Below, in pieces: positions 16,731-26,146 of a DNA stretch of 64,000 nucleotides. Position numbers and translations under genes: made by a program. The notes under the pieces are model-generated. The model did not search any database. It worked only from the letters and a program-made list of their open reading frames with translations, and was not told the DNA's origin. Numbering within the stretch: the first letter of the stretch is position 1; every line of letters begins with the position of its first letter. Source of the DNA: Halobacillus ihumii (lineage in GTDB: Bacteria; Bacillota; Bacilli; Bacillales; Halobacillaceae); the NCBI RefSeq assembly GCF_902726645.1, contig NZ_CACVAO010000001.1:1674001-1738000 (forward strand), read 5' to 3'.

Positions 16731-19010
16731 TTAATAAATTATTTTGTAGTTTTTCCATTCTTCCGGTAGAAGATTGACGTATTTATTATTCAAAAATCGA
16801 TCATCAATTAATTGGATAACCCCGTAGTCTTCTTCTGAACGAATAAGCCGCCCCCCGGCCTGTAATACTTTATTCATCCCTGGGAATACATAGGCGTAGT
16901 CATATCCATTGCGGCCACGATTAGAAAAATAAGACTTAATTAATTCGCGTTCGAAATTGCGCGGTGCTAATCCAATTCCTATGACGGCCACACCATTTAA
17001 ACGGTCCCCCCTCAAATCAACACCTTCTGAAAAGACTCCTCCCAGTACAGCGAAACCTGCTAAGTGTCCCCCTTCAACAAACTGAGCGAGGAAATCATCC
17101 CTGCGTTCCTCAGTCATCCCCTGTTCCTGTGACACAGCATTTAGATCATACGATTGAAAATGTTCATAAACTAACCGCATATACTTATAGGAAGGAAAAA
17201 AGAATAAATGATTGCCAGGCTGATTTTTTACCTGATTATACAATAGTTCAGCCAGACGATTCGCAGTCTGTTCTCTATTTTTAAACCTTGTTGATAATGA
17301 CACCAGGCTTACATCAATTTGGCCTGGGTCATATGGGGAAGGAAGTCTGAGGATATAGTCATGATCCTGCCCGCCAAGCATATCCTTGTAATAACCAAAC
17401 GGTGATAAAGTAGCAGAGAAAAAGATATTGGAACGAAATGCCTTCGAAGCTTGCTGCAGTACGTGGGAAGGATCGATGCAATAAAGCTTTATGCTTATAT
17501 GCTCGTTAAGGCTGTTGCCAATATAGACATAATGTTCATCAACCATACCCAGTATTTTCAGGAAGTTTTGGGTTGCAAAATAACATTCAAGTAACAATTC
17601 ATCTCTTGCTTCCTCCTCGTTCTGATCACGAAGCTGACGTTCAGCTTGGTTTATAAACCTTTCCAAATTCTCTTCTAACTGACCCGGGATATCATCAAGC
17701 TGATACTCTATTGCTGACTCCCTTTCGTCCACAGCGTTCATATCTTTCATAACACTTGCGGCCGCTTCAACTAATTCATTATTTGCTCCTCTATACTGTC
17801 TGTTAATCTCCTCATATGAACCGCCATTAATTTCAGCCGAGTACATTTCACGGGCACGCTCCACCAAGTTATGTGCTTCATCGATGAGTAATGTTGTTTT
17901 CTTCTTTTGCTCCGGCATTAGTCTTTTAAGTGATACGCGCGGATCAAAAATATAATTGTAATCCCCGATCACAACATCAACGACATCCGTTAAATCCAGC
18001 GAAAACTCAAAGGGACATACCCGGTGTTTTCTTGCATATTCTTCGATAACGTTACGGGTAATTTGCGTCTCATTTATTAGCACGTCAACGACAGCTCCAT
18101 TAATTCGATCATAATAGCCATCTGCAAACTCACAATAATCAGGCTGGCAAATCGTTTCTTCCTGAAAACAGATTTTGTCCTTAGCTGTCAGTGTCACAGA
18201 ACGTAACATTAAGCCGGTTTCTTCCATCAAACGAAGCGCTTCCTCAGCTGTCGAACGAGTAACCGTTTTTGCTGTTAAATAAAATAACCGTTCATGCTTT
18301 CCTTGTTCCATGGCCTTTATCGCCGGAAATAACGTTGAGATTGTTTTGCCGATACCCGTAGGCGCCTGAGCAAACAGGGTTCGTTGTTCCTGAACTGTAC
18401 GATACACACTCCCTGCGAGCTGACGCTGCCCCGATCGATAGTTTGAAAAAGGAAACGTTAATTCGGGAATCGTCTTTTGTTTTTGTTCCCGAATATGCAA
18501 AAGAATTCTGGCATAAGACATGTATTCTTCAATAGTTTGCTGGATAAAGGATTTCAGTTCAGCTAATGTGTATGTGTAAACAAAGCGTTTCTTTTCCTTT
18601 GTTTGTTTTTGAACATAGGTTAGTTGAACATCTATCGCGTCCAATCCCTCTTGCTCCGCATATATAAAGGCATACCCCTTAGCTTGAGCCCAATAGACCG
18701 GAAAGCTATTTTCAGTGAGTTCTTCAAGCTCAAGAGCAGTTGATTTTATTTCGTCGATTTTCGGGCCGTTTATTGTGGTAAGAACCCCGTCACATCTCCC
18801 ATGAATATGCAGCTTGATCTCCTCGTAAGCGTATACGTATTCAAGGGGGACTTCCTTCTCTTCGCCTTCGTTATATTCCTTCTGAACAGCTTTATGGATA
18901 GCTGTCCCTTCTTGCAGCGCCGTATTGGATCGAAATCGATTATCGATACTGCCTTCACGAAACACATATTCAACTAATGCACGCACTGAAATACTTAACT
19001 CCTGATCCAC
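16731..19010 (-). CDS. PD-(D/E)XK nuclease fused to an XPD/DinG-type helicase
   Basis: A 759-residue fusion. The N-terminal 120 residues carry a Cas4/RecB-type nuclease site: H39, D74, E87-x-K89 and a Q-x6-Y helix (YWAQAKGYAFIY). The rest is a superfamily 2 XPD-like helicase with Walker A QAPTGIGKT (215-223), an iron-sulfur cysteine set C281, C288, C293, C332, DEAH (377-380) and the final GRLIRSEEDYG motif VI. DinG relatives unwind 5' to 3' on forks, R-loops or D-loops. The protein lacks the DnaQ exonuclease domain of Bacillus DinG. Monocistronic. Likely DNA repair; the exact role is not known. Confidence 0.85.
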   Translation of the reverse strand: MDQELSISVRALVEYVFREGSIDNRFRSNTALQEGTAIHKAVQKEYNEGEEKEVPLEYVYAYEEIKLHIHGRCDGVLTTINGPKIDEIKSTALELEELTENSFPVYWAQAKGYAFIYAEQEGLDAIDVQLTYVQKQTKEKKRFVYTYTLAELKSFIQQTIEEYMSYARILLHIREQKQKTIPELTFPFSNYRSGQRQLAGSVYRTVQEQRTLFAQAPTGIGKTISTLFPAIKAMEQGKHERLFYLTAKTVTRSTAEEALRLMEETGLMLRSVTLTAKDKICFQEETICQPDYCEFADGYYDRINGAVVDVLINETQITRNVIEEYARKHRVCPFEFSLDLTDVVDVVIGDYNYIFDPRVSLKRLMPEQKKKTTLLIDEAHNLVERAREMYSAEINGGSYEEINRQYRGANNELVEAAASVMKDMNAVDERESAIEYQLDDIPGQLEENLERFINQAERQLRDQNEEEARDELLLECYFATQNFLKILGMVDEHYVYIGNSLNEHISIKLYCIDPSHVLQQASKAFRSNIFFSATLSPFGYYKDMLGGQDHDYILRLPSPYDPGQIDVSLVSLSTRFKNREQTANRLAELLYNQVKNQPGNHLFFFPSYKYMRLVYEHFQSYDLNAVSQEQGMTEERRDDFLAQFVEGGHLAGFAVLGGVFSEGVDLRGDRLNGVAVIGIGLAPRNFERELIKSYFSNRGRNGYDYAYVFPGMNKVLQAGGRLIRSEEDYGVIQLIDDRFLNNKYVNLLPEEWKNYKIIY

Positions 19011-19194
19011 TAAAAGCCCTCCTATCTAGAAACAAGTGATAAAACACCGTCATTTTTTACTATCGATTTTCGAATGTCTACTGAATAAGCTAACATGTTA
19101 TAATAATAGGTAAACCTTATATATTTCTCAAAAATTGATTTCAACATATAATAATGATAAGCGAATTTACTCAGAAACTACAGGTGATTGCATT

Positions 19195-20112
19195 ATGAAA
19201 AAAATAAAGTGGTTGGCCATTGTTATCCTTTCACTAATCTTTCTGACTTTGATTCTCGCCTCTTTTATCAATCAACCTGAAAGTTCGTCTATTCCAAACA
19301 AAAGTCAAACACCCAACGAAGAGAAACAAACAGAAAAAGAAAAGCCTGTTCCTAAAGAAAAAGAACACGATCAAAAGCCTACCGAAGAAGAAGGGACTTT
19401 AAGCGAAGGGTTACGCGAAGTTTTTTCCAGTGTGATCGAAGGAGCTAAACACCTTTTTGTGGAAGAAGACCTAAAAATCGTTGCAATAGGTGATTCACTA
19501 ACACAGGGGGTTGGCGACCGCACAGATAACGGCGGATATGTAGGTATATTGGAAGAGACACTTAACAGTAACATAGAAGGCGAAGATATTAATATTGAAA
19601 ATTACGGTAAGCGCGGTAACCGTACCGATCAGCTGCTCAAGAGGATGGAAAAAGAGGAAATGGCTTCTTCTATTAAAGAAGCTGACATTGTATTAATTAC
19701 AATTGGCGCCAATGATATGATGAAAGTCGTAAAAAACAACTTCACAAGCTTGAACTACGAGGATTTTGCAGCAGAGCAAGCTGGATACGAAAAACGTCTT
19801 CATGAAATTATGCAGCGTATTGAAGAATTGAATCCTGATGTTCCCTATTACCTTATTGGACTTTATAATCCTTTCTCTAAATATTTTGAGAACATCCCCG
19901 AACTTACGCAAATCATTAATGAGTGGAATCGTATTGGTAAAGAGGTGGTTTCAGAATATGATCAGGCTGTCTTTATTCCAATTAAGGATATCTTTGTCGG
20001 TAATCTAGAGGAATACTTATGGAAACAAGACCATTTTCATCCCAATGAAAAAGGTTACAAACAGATAGCTAAACGGGTTCTCGAAGTCATCAAACCCGAA
20101 ATTGAGAAATAA
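19195..20112 (+). CDS. ypmR: YpmR-like SGNH/GDSL hydrolase
   Basis: A 305-residue protein anchored or exported by an N-terminal hydrophobic segment (about 5-23), followed by a Lys/Glu-rich linker. The SGNH domain has block I GDSLTQGVGD with the nucleophile Ser, GKRGNRTD (block II Gly), GANDM (block III Asn) and DHFHPNEKG (catalytic Asp and His). ATG at 19195 follows AGGTGATTGCATT; the upstream open frame has no better site. It pairs with ypmS as in B. subtilis. The esterase substrate is unknown. Confidence 0.87.
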   Translation: MKKIKWLAIVILSLIFLTLILASFINQPESSSIPNKSQTPNEEKQTEKEKPVPKEKEHDQKPTEEEGTLSEGLREVFSSVIEGAKHLFVEEDLKIVAIGDSLTQGVGDRTDNGGYVGILEETLNSNIEGEDINIENYGKRGNRTDQLLKRMEKEEMASSIKEADIVLITIGANDMMKVVKNNFTSLNYEDFAAEQAGYEKRLHEIMQRIEELNPDVPYYLIGLYNPFSKYFENIPELTQIINEWNRIGKEVVSEYDQAVFIPIKDIFVGNLEEYLWKQDHFHPNEKGYKQIAKRVLEVIKPEIEK

Positions 20113-20129
20113 CACAGGTGGAATGCAGA

Positions 20130-20771
20130 ATGTTAAAAAGATGGTTTCTTAAAAATAAATGGAGGTCCTCATTCTTCATATTAGCTGTCATCAACTTGGG
20201 CATAGTTGTTTGGATATTATCTTTAATTTTTCTTCCCACCTCATATACGCTTGTTAATGTTCAGCCGGAGGAAGAGACTTCAGATGCAGAATTTACAATT
20301 GTTTCGACTAAACAAAACCTGGAGCAGTTAGCCAACGAGTATTTAAGTGAACTATCGACACAAACAGTATTTGATTATTCAATTTCTTTGGACCGAAACG
20401 TTACGCTCGTAGGGAACATTAAAGCATTCGAACAGACTATCCCTATTAAAATGGAACTAACTCCTGTCGTTCAAGAAAACGGGGACCTCATCCTGGAGCA
20501 GGAAAAAATTTCACTTGGGAAACTCCCCCTGCCAAATAAAAAAGTCCTGGAGTTTGTCGCCGACAATTATAAACTGCCGGAATGGGTAAGAGTTCACCCC
20601 AATGAAGAAAGTATATATCTGGCGGTTACACAAATGGATACAGCCTCAAACTTCAATGTTGCAGTAGATCGCTTTAACTTAAGTGCTAATCAACTAGCCT
20701 TTCGGATTTCCGTTCCACGCGAGACCTTCGACATAGCCCAAGTTATCGCCGAACAAAAGCTGCAGCAATAA
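20130..20771 (+). CDS. ypmS: YpmS family membrane-anchored protein
   Basis: A 213-residue DUF2140 protein with one N-terminal membrane span (about 13-35) and an outer domain. NLEQLANEYLSEL, a KMELTPVVQENGDL segment and GKLPLPNKKVLEFV are characteristic. The start at 20130 has AGGTGG eight bases upstream. It lies 17 bases after ypmR. Function unknown; conserved neighbour of YpmR. Confidence 0.85.
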   Translation: MLKRWFLKNKWRSSFFILAVINLGIVVWILSLIFLPTSYTLVNVQPEEETSDAEFTIVSTKQNLEQLANEYLSELSTQTVFDYSISLDRNVTLVGNIKAFEQTIPIKMELTPVVQENGDLILEQEKISLGKLPLPNKKVLEFVADNYKLPEWVRVHPNEESIYLAVTQMDTASNFNVAVDRFNLSANQLAFRISVPRETFDIAQVIAEQKLQQ

Positions 20772-20808
20772 CCGCCGCTCTTCTTAAAGAGCAGCGGTTT
20801 CTTTTTTT
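20772..20808 (+). terminator. Terminator of ypmRS
   Basis: CCGCcgCTCTT pairs with AAGAGcaGCGG and is followed by TTTCTTTTTTT on the plus strand. The last codons and stop of the convergent helD are encoded inside this hairpin. Confidence 0.8.
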
Positions 20809-23120
20809 ATATAAAGCTCCTTGGGAATTTCTGAAAGAATCGGACAATCATTTTTATAAAAAACATCCAGTTCATGCATAGCTCTTGTGCAAGCCGTATA
20901 TAACATTAAATGCCCGCCTTCGACTTGATAACCTGGATTTGCAGCATTGTAAACGACCACTCCATCGAACTCAATTCCTTTGGCTAAATAAACTGGCAGA
21001 ATAAGCACACCTTCTTGAAAGGATTGTGTTTCTTTATAAATTAACGATGCACCTAGTTCTTCTCCTACTAACTCATACGCTGATTTGCTTTCCTCCAGCG
21101 AATAACAAAGTATAGCAATCGTTTTATGGCCTTCTTTTTGCCGATTAATTACAACCTCAATGATCGCCTTTTTAATTTCCGGCTGCTTTTCGATCTTCCA
21201 GAGCCTCGGCAGCTGCCCATCTCGATTAAAGGCTTCAATCTTCGCGCCATCTTGCAATAACCATTTCGTAAAATCAACAATAGGTTTTGTTGAACGATAA
21301 CTCCTGGACAACTCCATTTTTGTTGCTCCTCCATCATGTACCTGCTCATCCAAAGTGGTTTTTTGCCCATGGTTATGAGAATATATGGCCTGATGTTTGT
21401 CGCCTAAAAGTGTGAACTGTGCCTGTGGGAACAGCTCTTTAATATAATGAAACTGAAAGATCGTGTAATCTTGGGCTTCATCCATAAACACATAACGGAT
21501 CGACGTATTAACTTTTTTCCCTTCCAGCTGGTCTTTTAAGTATAAATATGGAGTTTGATCTTCAACAGGGAGATAGCGCTGCTGCAAGTTTCGTATGGTA
21601 CGCTCACATATTGTCTCCCAGCATTTAGGAAGCTTATAATTTTGATTAGAAAAGTCACGGAACAGTCCGCTGTAAATCTTCCTCACATGAATAAACTGGT
21701 AGTTTGCAATCTGTTTTCTTAAAGAATCAACCCTGCGTTTGACCACCCATTTTCTAAGCAGCATTTCCTCTTTTTCAAAATCATCGAAGGTCTCCTCATT
21801 AAAGTTATGAACGTGGTCAAGCTGTTGAAAGGCTTGGTGGTATTCTTCTTTACTAAGCAGCCCGGCCTCTTCCTCTGCCCAATCCTTCATTTGCTCTTCT
21901 TTCTCTAACTTTTTCAGTTTGCTCAACAGCCAACCTTTTACGAGGTCTACTCTGTTGGCCATCTTCATTGAAGGATCCAACTGATAAAAATACTCTTTAA
22001 TATCCTCAGCGGTGATCCGAAGCTCTCCTCGAAACTTGAGATTTCTAAATTTCATGCCGTGTGCAGATAGCTCCGTCAAGTAATGATCGATCATTTCTTT
22101 ATAGCCAACACTTGATTTAAAATCCACAGCCTCTTGATCATTTGGCACGGAGCCACCAGCCTTTGTAACTAAAGATTCTTCAAGTTGTTTGAAAGGCGCC
22201 TGTAAAGTAAATTCACTATCCAGACGTTTGGAAACATACTCCTGAAATGTTGACTGCTGCATGGGTTCTTCACCTAGTTCTGGCAGCACTGCAGCCACGT
22301 AACTGGAAAACATTTGGTTCGGAGAAAACAGTAAGATTTGATCTGCATTGATCTGCTTGCGATATCGATACAGTAAATAAGCCACCCTTTGCATGGCTGC
22401 TGATGTTTTCCCGCTCCCGGCCACCCCTTGAACAAGCAAGAGCCGGCTGCTTTCATTTCTAATAATCGCATTCTGTTCTTTCTGTATCGTAGCGACGATA
22501 CTTTTCATTTGAGAACTGGCCTTGTCTCCGAGAACTTTTTGCAGCAATGAGTCCCCAATGGTAATCCCGGTATTAAACATGCCTGTTAACTGACCGTTCT
22601 CTATTACATACTGTCTCTTTAATTCGATTTCACCTTTAACAGTGCCGGAGGGGGTAAGGTAATGAGCCGGACCAGGTTCAAAGTCGTAGTACATACTTGA
22701 AACAGGCGCACGCCAGTCATAAACAAGAAAAAATTCTTCTTTCTCATCCATGAGTGAAGAAACTCCTATATAGATCTTTTCTTGTCCCTCCCCATTCTCA
22801 TTAAAATCAATTCGTCCGAAATACGGAGTTTCCTCCATACGTTCCAAAAGCTGCTTGTTTTTATGATAGTGACCATGGCTTCGTTCCCTTTCTGACAAAA
22901 GCTCCGATTGCTGTTTAATGCTTGCATAGGTTTCTACAGCATCATCAACCTCATCAAAATTGATTGTCACATCATCCCAGAATTTCTTTCGAAGGTCTAT
23001 AATATCTTCTTTTAGTGATGTTGTATTTTGCAATAATTGTTCTTTCTTAGAATCGATCACCTCAAGCACATCGGCAAGTCTTTTTCGCTCGATACCCCAA
23101 TCGTTACCATCACGAGTCAT
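20784..23120 (-). CDS. helD: HelD RNA polymerase-recycling ATPase
   Basis: A 778-residue UvrD-like protein, close in length to B. subtilis HelD (774). HelD binds stalled RNA polymerase and frees it from DNA using ATP. The N-terminal coiled arm (about 1-75), YDWRAPVSSMYYD, Walker A QGVAGSGKTSAA, DEAQDY (motif II), GDKHQAIY (motif III) and SYRST (motif IV) are visible. Start placed at the ATG 23118-23120 after AAGGAAGATAATATT; the open frame extends seven codons to a TTG. It converges with ypmS. Confidence 0.92.
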   Translation of the reverse strand: MTRDGNDWGIERKRLADVLEVIDSKKEQLLQNTTSLKEDIIDLRKKFWDDVTINFDEVDDAVETYASIKQQSELLSERERSHGHYHKNKQLLERMEETPYFGRIDFNENGEGQEKIYIGVSSLMDEKEEFFLVYDWRAPVSSMYYDFEPGPAHYLTPSGTVKGEIELKRQYVIENGQLTGMFNTGITIGDSLLQKVLGDKASSQMKSIVATIQKEQNAIIRNESSRLLLVQGVAGSGKTSAAMQRVAYLLYRYRKQINADQILLFSPNQMFSSYVAAVLPELGEEPMQQSTFQEYVSKRLDSEFTLQAPFKQLEESLVTKAGGSVPNDQEAVDFKSSVGYKEMIDHYLTELSAHGMKFRNLKFRGELRITAEDIKEYFYQLDPSMKMANRVDLVKGWLLSKLKKLEKEEQMKDWAEEEAGLLSKEEYHQAFQQLDHVHNFNEETFDDFEKEEMLLRKWVVKRRVDSLRKQIANYQFIHVRKIYSGLFRDFSNQNYKLPKCWETICERTIRNLQQRYLPVEDQTPYLYLKDQLEGKKVNTSIRYVFMDEAQDYTIFQFHYIKELFPQAQFTLLGDKHQAIYSHNHGQKTTLDEQVHDGGATKMELSRSYRSTKPIVDFTKWLLQDGAKIEAFNRDGQLPRLWKIEKQPEIKKAIIEVVINRQKEGHKTIAILCYSLEESKSAYELVGEELGASLIYKETQSFQEGVLILPVYLAKGIEFDGVVVYNAANPGYQVEGGHLMLYTACTRAMHELDVFYKNDCPILSEIPKELYIKKETAAL

Positions 23121-23147
23121 AATATTATCTTCCTTCCGCAAAAAAAG

Positions 23148-23278
23148 TTGACAAACCTTCTAGAATCATTTAAAATATAAAGTGGATAATTATATATAAT
23201 TACTTAAATAACAAACTTAATAATACCATATTTTTCAATGAAAAACAATCTCTTAGACACCGGTGTGTGTCTTTTTTT
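23148..23278 (+). ncRNA. Candidate short transcript or leader upstream of cysK
   Basis: A near-consensus sigma-A promoter, TTGACA (23148-23153), 17 bases, TAAAAT (23171-23176), points right. About 95 bases after the expected start site, AGACAC and GTGTCT pair and are followed by seven T (23255-23278). No open frame with a ribosome-binding site lies between. It could be a small RNA or an attenuator leader for cysK, which begins 60 bases later. Confidence 0.45.
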
Positions 23279-23337
23279 ATGCTATTTATTAATACTGTGA
23301 TATTATTTTTCTATAACTAAAGATAAGGAGTGACAGC

Positions 23338-24267
23338 ATGCAAGTTGTTCATAATATTGCTGATTTAATCGGAAATACTCCGCTTGTAAAACTTAACCGT
23401 ATAGTTCCAGAGGATGGGGCATCTATTTACCTAAAATTAGAAATGCAAAACCCCAGCGGCAGTGTAAAAGACAGAGCTGCTTACAATATGATCATTCAGG
23501 CTGAGGAAGATGGCCACCTAAAAGAAGGGTCCACCATTATTGAACCAACCAGCGGCAATACGGGAATTGGAATTGCCATGAACGCCGCCGCACGTGGATA
23601 TCGTTCCATTTTAGTCATGCCCGATACGATGACTCAGGAGCGTATCAACTTATTAAAAGCTTATGGGGCAGAAATCTTTTTAACACCGGGTGACGAAAAA
23701 ATGCCTGGAGCAATCGCTAAGGCTAAAGAGCTTGTTGAAGAAATTGACGGCGCTTTTATGCCAATGCAGTTTGAAAACGAAGCAAACCCCGATGCCCACA
23801 GAAATTCGACAGCAACGGAGATCATTGAGGCCATGAATGAAATTGGCAAGCCCCTTACTGCATTTGTCTCGACAGCAGGAACTGGCGGAACGATAACCGG
23901 TACAGGCGAAGAGTTAAAACAACACTATAGCGGCTTGACGATTCACGCTGCGGAGCCTTCAGGTTCCCCTGTACTATCGGGCGGAGAACCGGGTAAACAT
24001 AAACTTGTCGGGACAAGCCCCGGTTTCATCCCTGACATCTTGAACGTGAACATCATGGATGAGATTTTCCAGGTAACAGATGAAGATGCTTATGACGTTA
24101 CCCGGCGGCTGGCGCGTGAAGAAGGGCTGCTCCTAGGAACTTCAAGCGGTGCAGCTTGCTGGGCAGCACTGGAAGTTGCTAAAAGGAAAAACCCTGAAGA
24201 TGTAATCGTAGTTATCGCACCTGATACAGGTGAACGATACTTATCAGGTGACCTTTTCCGTTATTAA
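23338..24267 (+). CDS. cysK: Cysteine synthase A
   Basis: A 309-residue PLP enzyme that makes cysteine from O-acetylserine and sulfide. The PLP lysine is K44 in PSGSVKDRAA. TSGNTG (71-76) binds the substrate carboxylate, and TAGTGGTITG binds the PLP phosphate. The SSGAA motif near residue 270 completes the site. AAGGAGTGACAGC precedes the ATG. Own terminator follows. A possible attenuator lies upstream. Confidence 0.95.
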   Translation: MQVVHNIADLIGNTPLVKLNRIVPEDGASIYLKLEMQNPSGSVKDRAAYNMIIQAEEDGHLKEGSTIIEPTSGNTGIGIAMNAAARGYRSILVMPDTMTQERINLLKAYGAEIFLTPGDEKMPGAIAKAKELVEEIDGAFMPMQFENEANPDAHRNSTATEIIEAMNEIGKPLTAFVSTAGTGGTITGTGEELKQHYSGLTIHAAEPSGSPVLSGGEPGKHKLVGTSPGFIPDILNVNIMDEIFQVTDEDAYDVTRRLAREEGLLLGTSSGAACWAALEVAKRKNPEDVIVVIAPDTGERYLSGDLFRY

Positions 24268-24275
24268 ACCATGAA

Positions 24276-24312
24276 AGAGAGCCACTATTTTAAGGGGAGG
24301 CTCTCTTTTTTT
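24276..24312. terminator. Terminator of cysK
   Basis: AGAGAGCC and GGCTCTCT form an 8-bp stem followed by seven T on the plus strand; it is shared with the convergent TRIC gene end. Confidence 0.9.
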
Positions 24313-24315
24313 ATA

Positions 24316-24927
24316 CTATAAGCGATATAAATCACGAAACCGTAAATGCCAGCCCGAGTGATAGGAAAGAATGCGGCAGCCAAATACCATCCCGAATAAA
24401 GTATATTTCTGCCACACGTTCCCAAGATCCACTAATTCCAGTCCAACGATAAGGCCAACCGCCATTGCCCATACAGCATAAATCTCCTGATGAAGCACCA
24501 TGGGTCTTCTTTGGGCAAGCACATCTCTCGTCATTCCTCCCCCAACCCCAGTTATGATCGCTGCAAAGATGATACCTCCAAGCGGAAAGTTCTGCTCAAT
24601 GGCGAAAGCCGCACCTTGCAAGGCAAAAGCCGATAACCCTATTGCATCCAGATAAACGTTCCAGCGGTCCCAGAACATCACCCAGCCTTTTGGAAAAAAG
24701 TAGACTACTACAATCGTGAAAAAGGCGACATAAAACAGATAACCCTGCTCCCAAACATGAACAACCGGAATATCCATGGCTATATTTCTAATAATCCCTC
24801 CCGCAAAAGGAGTGGCAATACCTAACATAAACGTACCAAATATATCATACCGCTCACTCAAAGCCACAATGGCTCCGCTAAAAGCAAACGCGCTGACAGC
24901 TATAATCGTTAATATTTCAAAAGACAC
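24316..24927 (-). CDS. TRIC/UPF0126 membrane channel protein (YvgT-like)
   Basis: A 203-residue, seven-span protein with two repeated UPF0126 units. Each contains a G-x-G/P-F-x-G-G-x-x-R-D/N motif: ATPFAGGIIRNI in the first and TGVGGGMTRDV in the second. Prokaryotic homologues form trimeric potassium/cation channels. The start is GTG at 24925-24927, after GGGGGAGGGA; the longer frame from 24972 lacks a site. Convergent with cysK. Confidence 0.88.
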   Translation of the reverse strand: MSFEILTIIAVSAFAFSGAIVALSERYDIFGTFMLGIATPFAGGIIRNIAMDIPVVHVWEQGYLFYVAFFTIVVVYFFPKGWVMFWDRWNVYLDAIGLSAFALQGAAFAIEQNFPLGGIIFAAIITGVGGGMTRDVLAQRRPMVLHQEIYAVWAMAVGLIVGLELVDLGNVWQKYTLFGMVFGCRILSYHSGWHLRFRDLYRL

Positions 24928-25210
24928 ACTCCCTCCCCCTCTCTCAACGTACTTTTTTAACCAACACGCCATACTGATCCGGTCAAGATTACTTTATTCC
25001 AGTTCAGGGTAAAAACTAATAGCTTGTTACTTAATCAAAAAGCTGGACAAATAGTAATTAGATCGCTATATAATAGATACCTGCTAAAAGGCATCCTGCT
25101 TTCTTGAAATATTTTAAATGACGGACTAATTTGTTGCAAACTGCCACAAGGACTTTCAGAACAACACTCGAATTAATATATAAATATGGAGATAGTAGGT
25201 GTGGAAAATC

Positions 25211-25738
25211 ATGAGAAATTGGCTGGTTCAACTAAGGAAAGAAAGAAATCTAACACAACAACAAGTAGCTAAAGGGGCTTATATAGACAGGGCTTATTAT
25301 GCACAAATTGAGACAGGGTCCAGGAACCCCAGTATCGCAGTTGCTTCACAAATTGCAAGTTTTCTTCATGTGAATCCGTCTTTATTTTTCTCTGAACATT
25401 TAAGCGAACCATTTAAACTGGCACTTCTTCATTCCCCTATTATCGTGGCACATTGTGACCTTGAATTGAAATATACTTGGATGTTTAATCCCAACCCAGA
25501 CTTTGACACAAGGACCATTATTGGAAAAAGAGATGATTATAATGGAACAAACAAAGGGATTGCCGAGCTTATGCAGTTTAAGCGTAACATAATAAAAACA
25601 AAAGACACGCTTCGCAGGCGCATTCATTTCCCTGTATCTGATGACATTGTAGAATATTATGTTTTCGGCCAGCCCTTATATGATAGCGAAGGACGGATAC
25701 TTGGCGCAGCAACAACTTCTACTGCACTATTACCTTAA
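25211..25738 (+). CDS. XRE-type regulator with C-terminal PAS domain
   Basis: A 175-residue protein. Residues about 1-65 form an XRE helix-turn-helix (LRKERNLTQQQVAKGAYIDRAYYAQIE with PSIAVASQIASFL). Residues about 78-175 form a PAS-like domain: DLELKYTWMFNPNPDF, IIGKRDDY, LMQFKRNII and a closing YDSEGRILGAATTS, closely like sensor PAS folds in front of HWE-type histidine kinases. AGGTG lies nine bases before the ATG; a GTG at 25199 is an alternative. The Sda-like gene starts 17 bases after the stop, so they form one unit. The PAS ligand is unknown. Confidence 0.75.
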   Translation: MRNWLVQLRKERNLTQQQVAKGAYIDRAYYAQIETGSRNPSIAVASQIASFLHVNPSLFFSEHLSEPFKLALLHSPIIVAHCDLELKYTWMFNPNPDFDTRTIIGKRDDYNGTNKGIAELMQFKRNIIKTKDTLRRRIHFPVSDDIVEYYVFGQPLYDSEGRILGAATTSTALLP

Positions 25739-25755
25739 GGCAAGGGGGTACTACC

Positions 25756-25911
25756 TTGAATTTAGAGCAGTTACCTATACGTATACTTAAAGTAACCCAT
25801 AAGAGAGCCATTGAACTAGAGTTAGATGAAGAATTCATCAATCTTATTGAGAGTGAATTATCTAAAAGAGAGTTCGAACGAAAAGTACGTCTTGATAGCA
25901 TTAAACCGTAG
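25756..25911 (+). CDS. Sda-like sporulation kinase inhibitor (51 residues)
   Basis: TTG at 25756 has AGGGGG seven bases upstream. The peptide's second half, ALELDEEFINLIESELSKR in pattern (A-x-E-L-x-L-D-x-E-F-I-x-L-I-E-x-E-L), follows the helical hairpin of Sda, which blocks the sporulation kinase KinA when DNA replication is impaired. Sda is usually about 46 residues; this version is slightly longer with a different tail. It lies 17 bases after the XRE-PAS regulator gene. Whether it still binds a kinase cannot be told from sequence. Confidence 0.65.
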   Translation: MNLEQLPIRILKVTHKRAIELELDEEFINLIESELSKREFERKVRLDSIKP

Positions 25912-26067
25912 CTAAACTCTCGACGACTATTACTTCGCGTGGCTGCTTCCAGAGGAAAAGTCATTTAAGAGAGGTGCTTTCATAATGCCCAAAGTCAAAG
26001 ATGATTATATAAAGAACTAAACAAGTGAAAGCTCTTTCCTTTGCAATTCTGTTCCATATTAACCTTA

Positions 26068-26116
26068 TTGACAAATATGATACAACATAGTATCATTTAT
26101 CTTGAATTCGAGATAA
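26068..26116 (+). promoter_or_regulatory. Sigma-A promoter with MhqR-type operator
   Basis: TTGACA (26068-26073), 17 bases, TATCAT (26091-26096) is followed at once by an imperfect palindrome at 26097-26116 with ATCTTGAATTCGAGAT at its centre. This matches the known B. subtilis MhqR box (tATCTcgaAtTCgAGATa) with one change. The site covers the expected start of transcription, so binding would block it. Confidence 0.85.
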
Positions 26117-26146
26117 ATACGAATACTTATTCAGGAGGTGGTTGAT

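Noticed and set aside
25921..26020. Short frame after the Sda-like gene, ending MPKVKDDYIKN
   Set aside because: The 30-residue open stretch has no start. The internal ATG at 25985 has GAGAGGTG upstream but gives only 11 residues. It may be a gene remnant or leader peptide, too weak to call.
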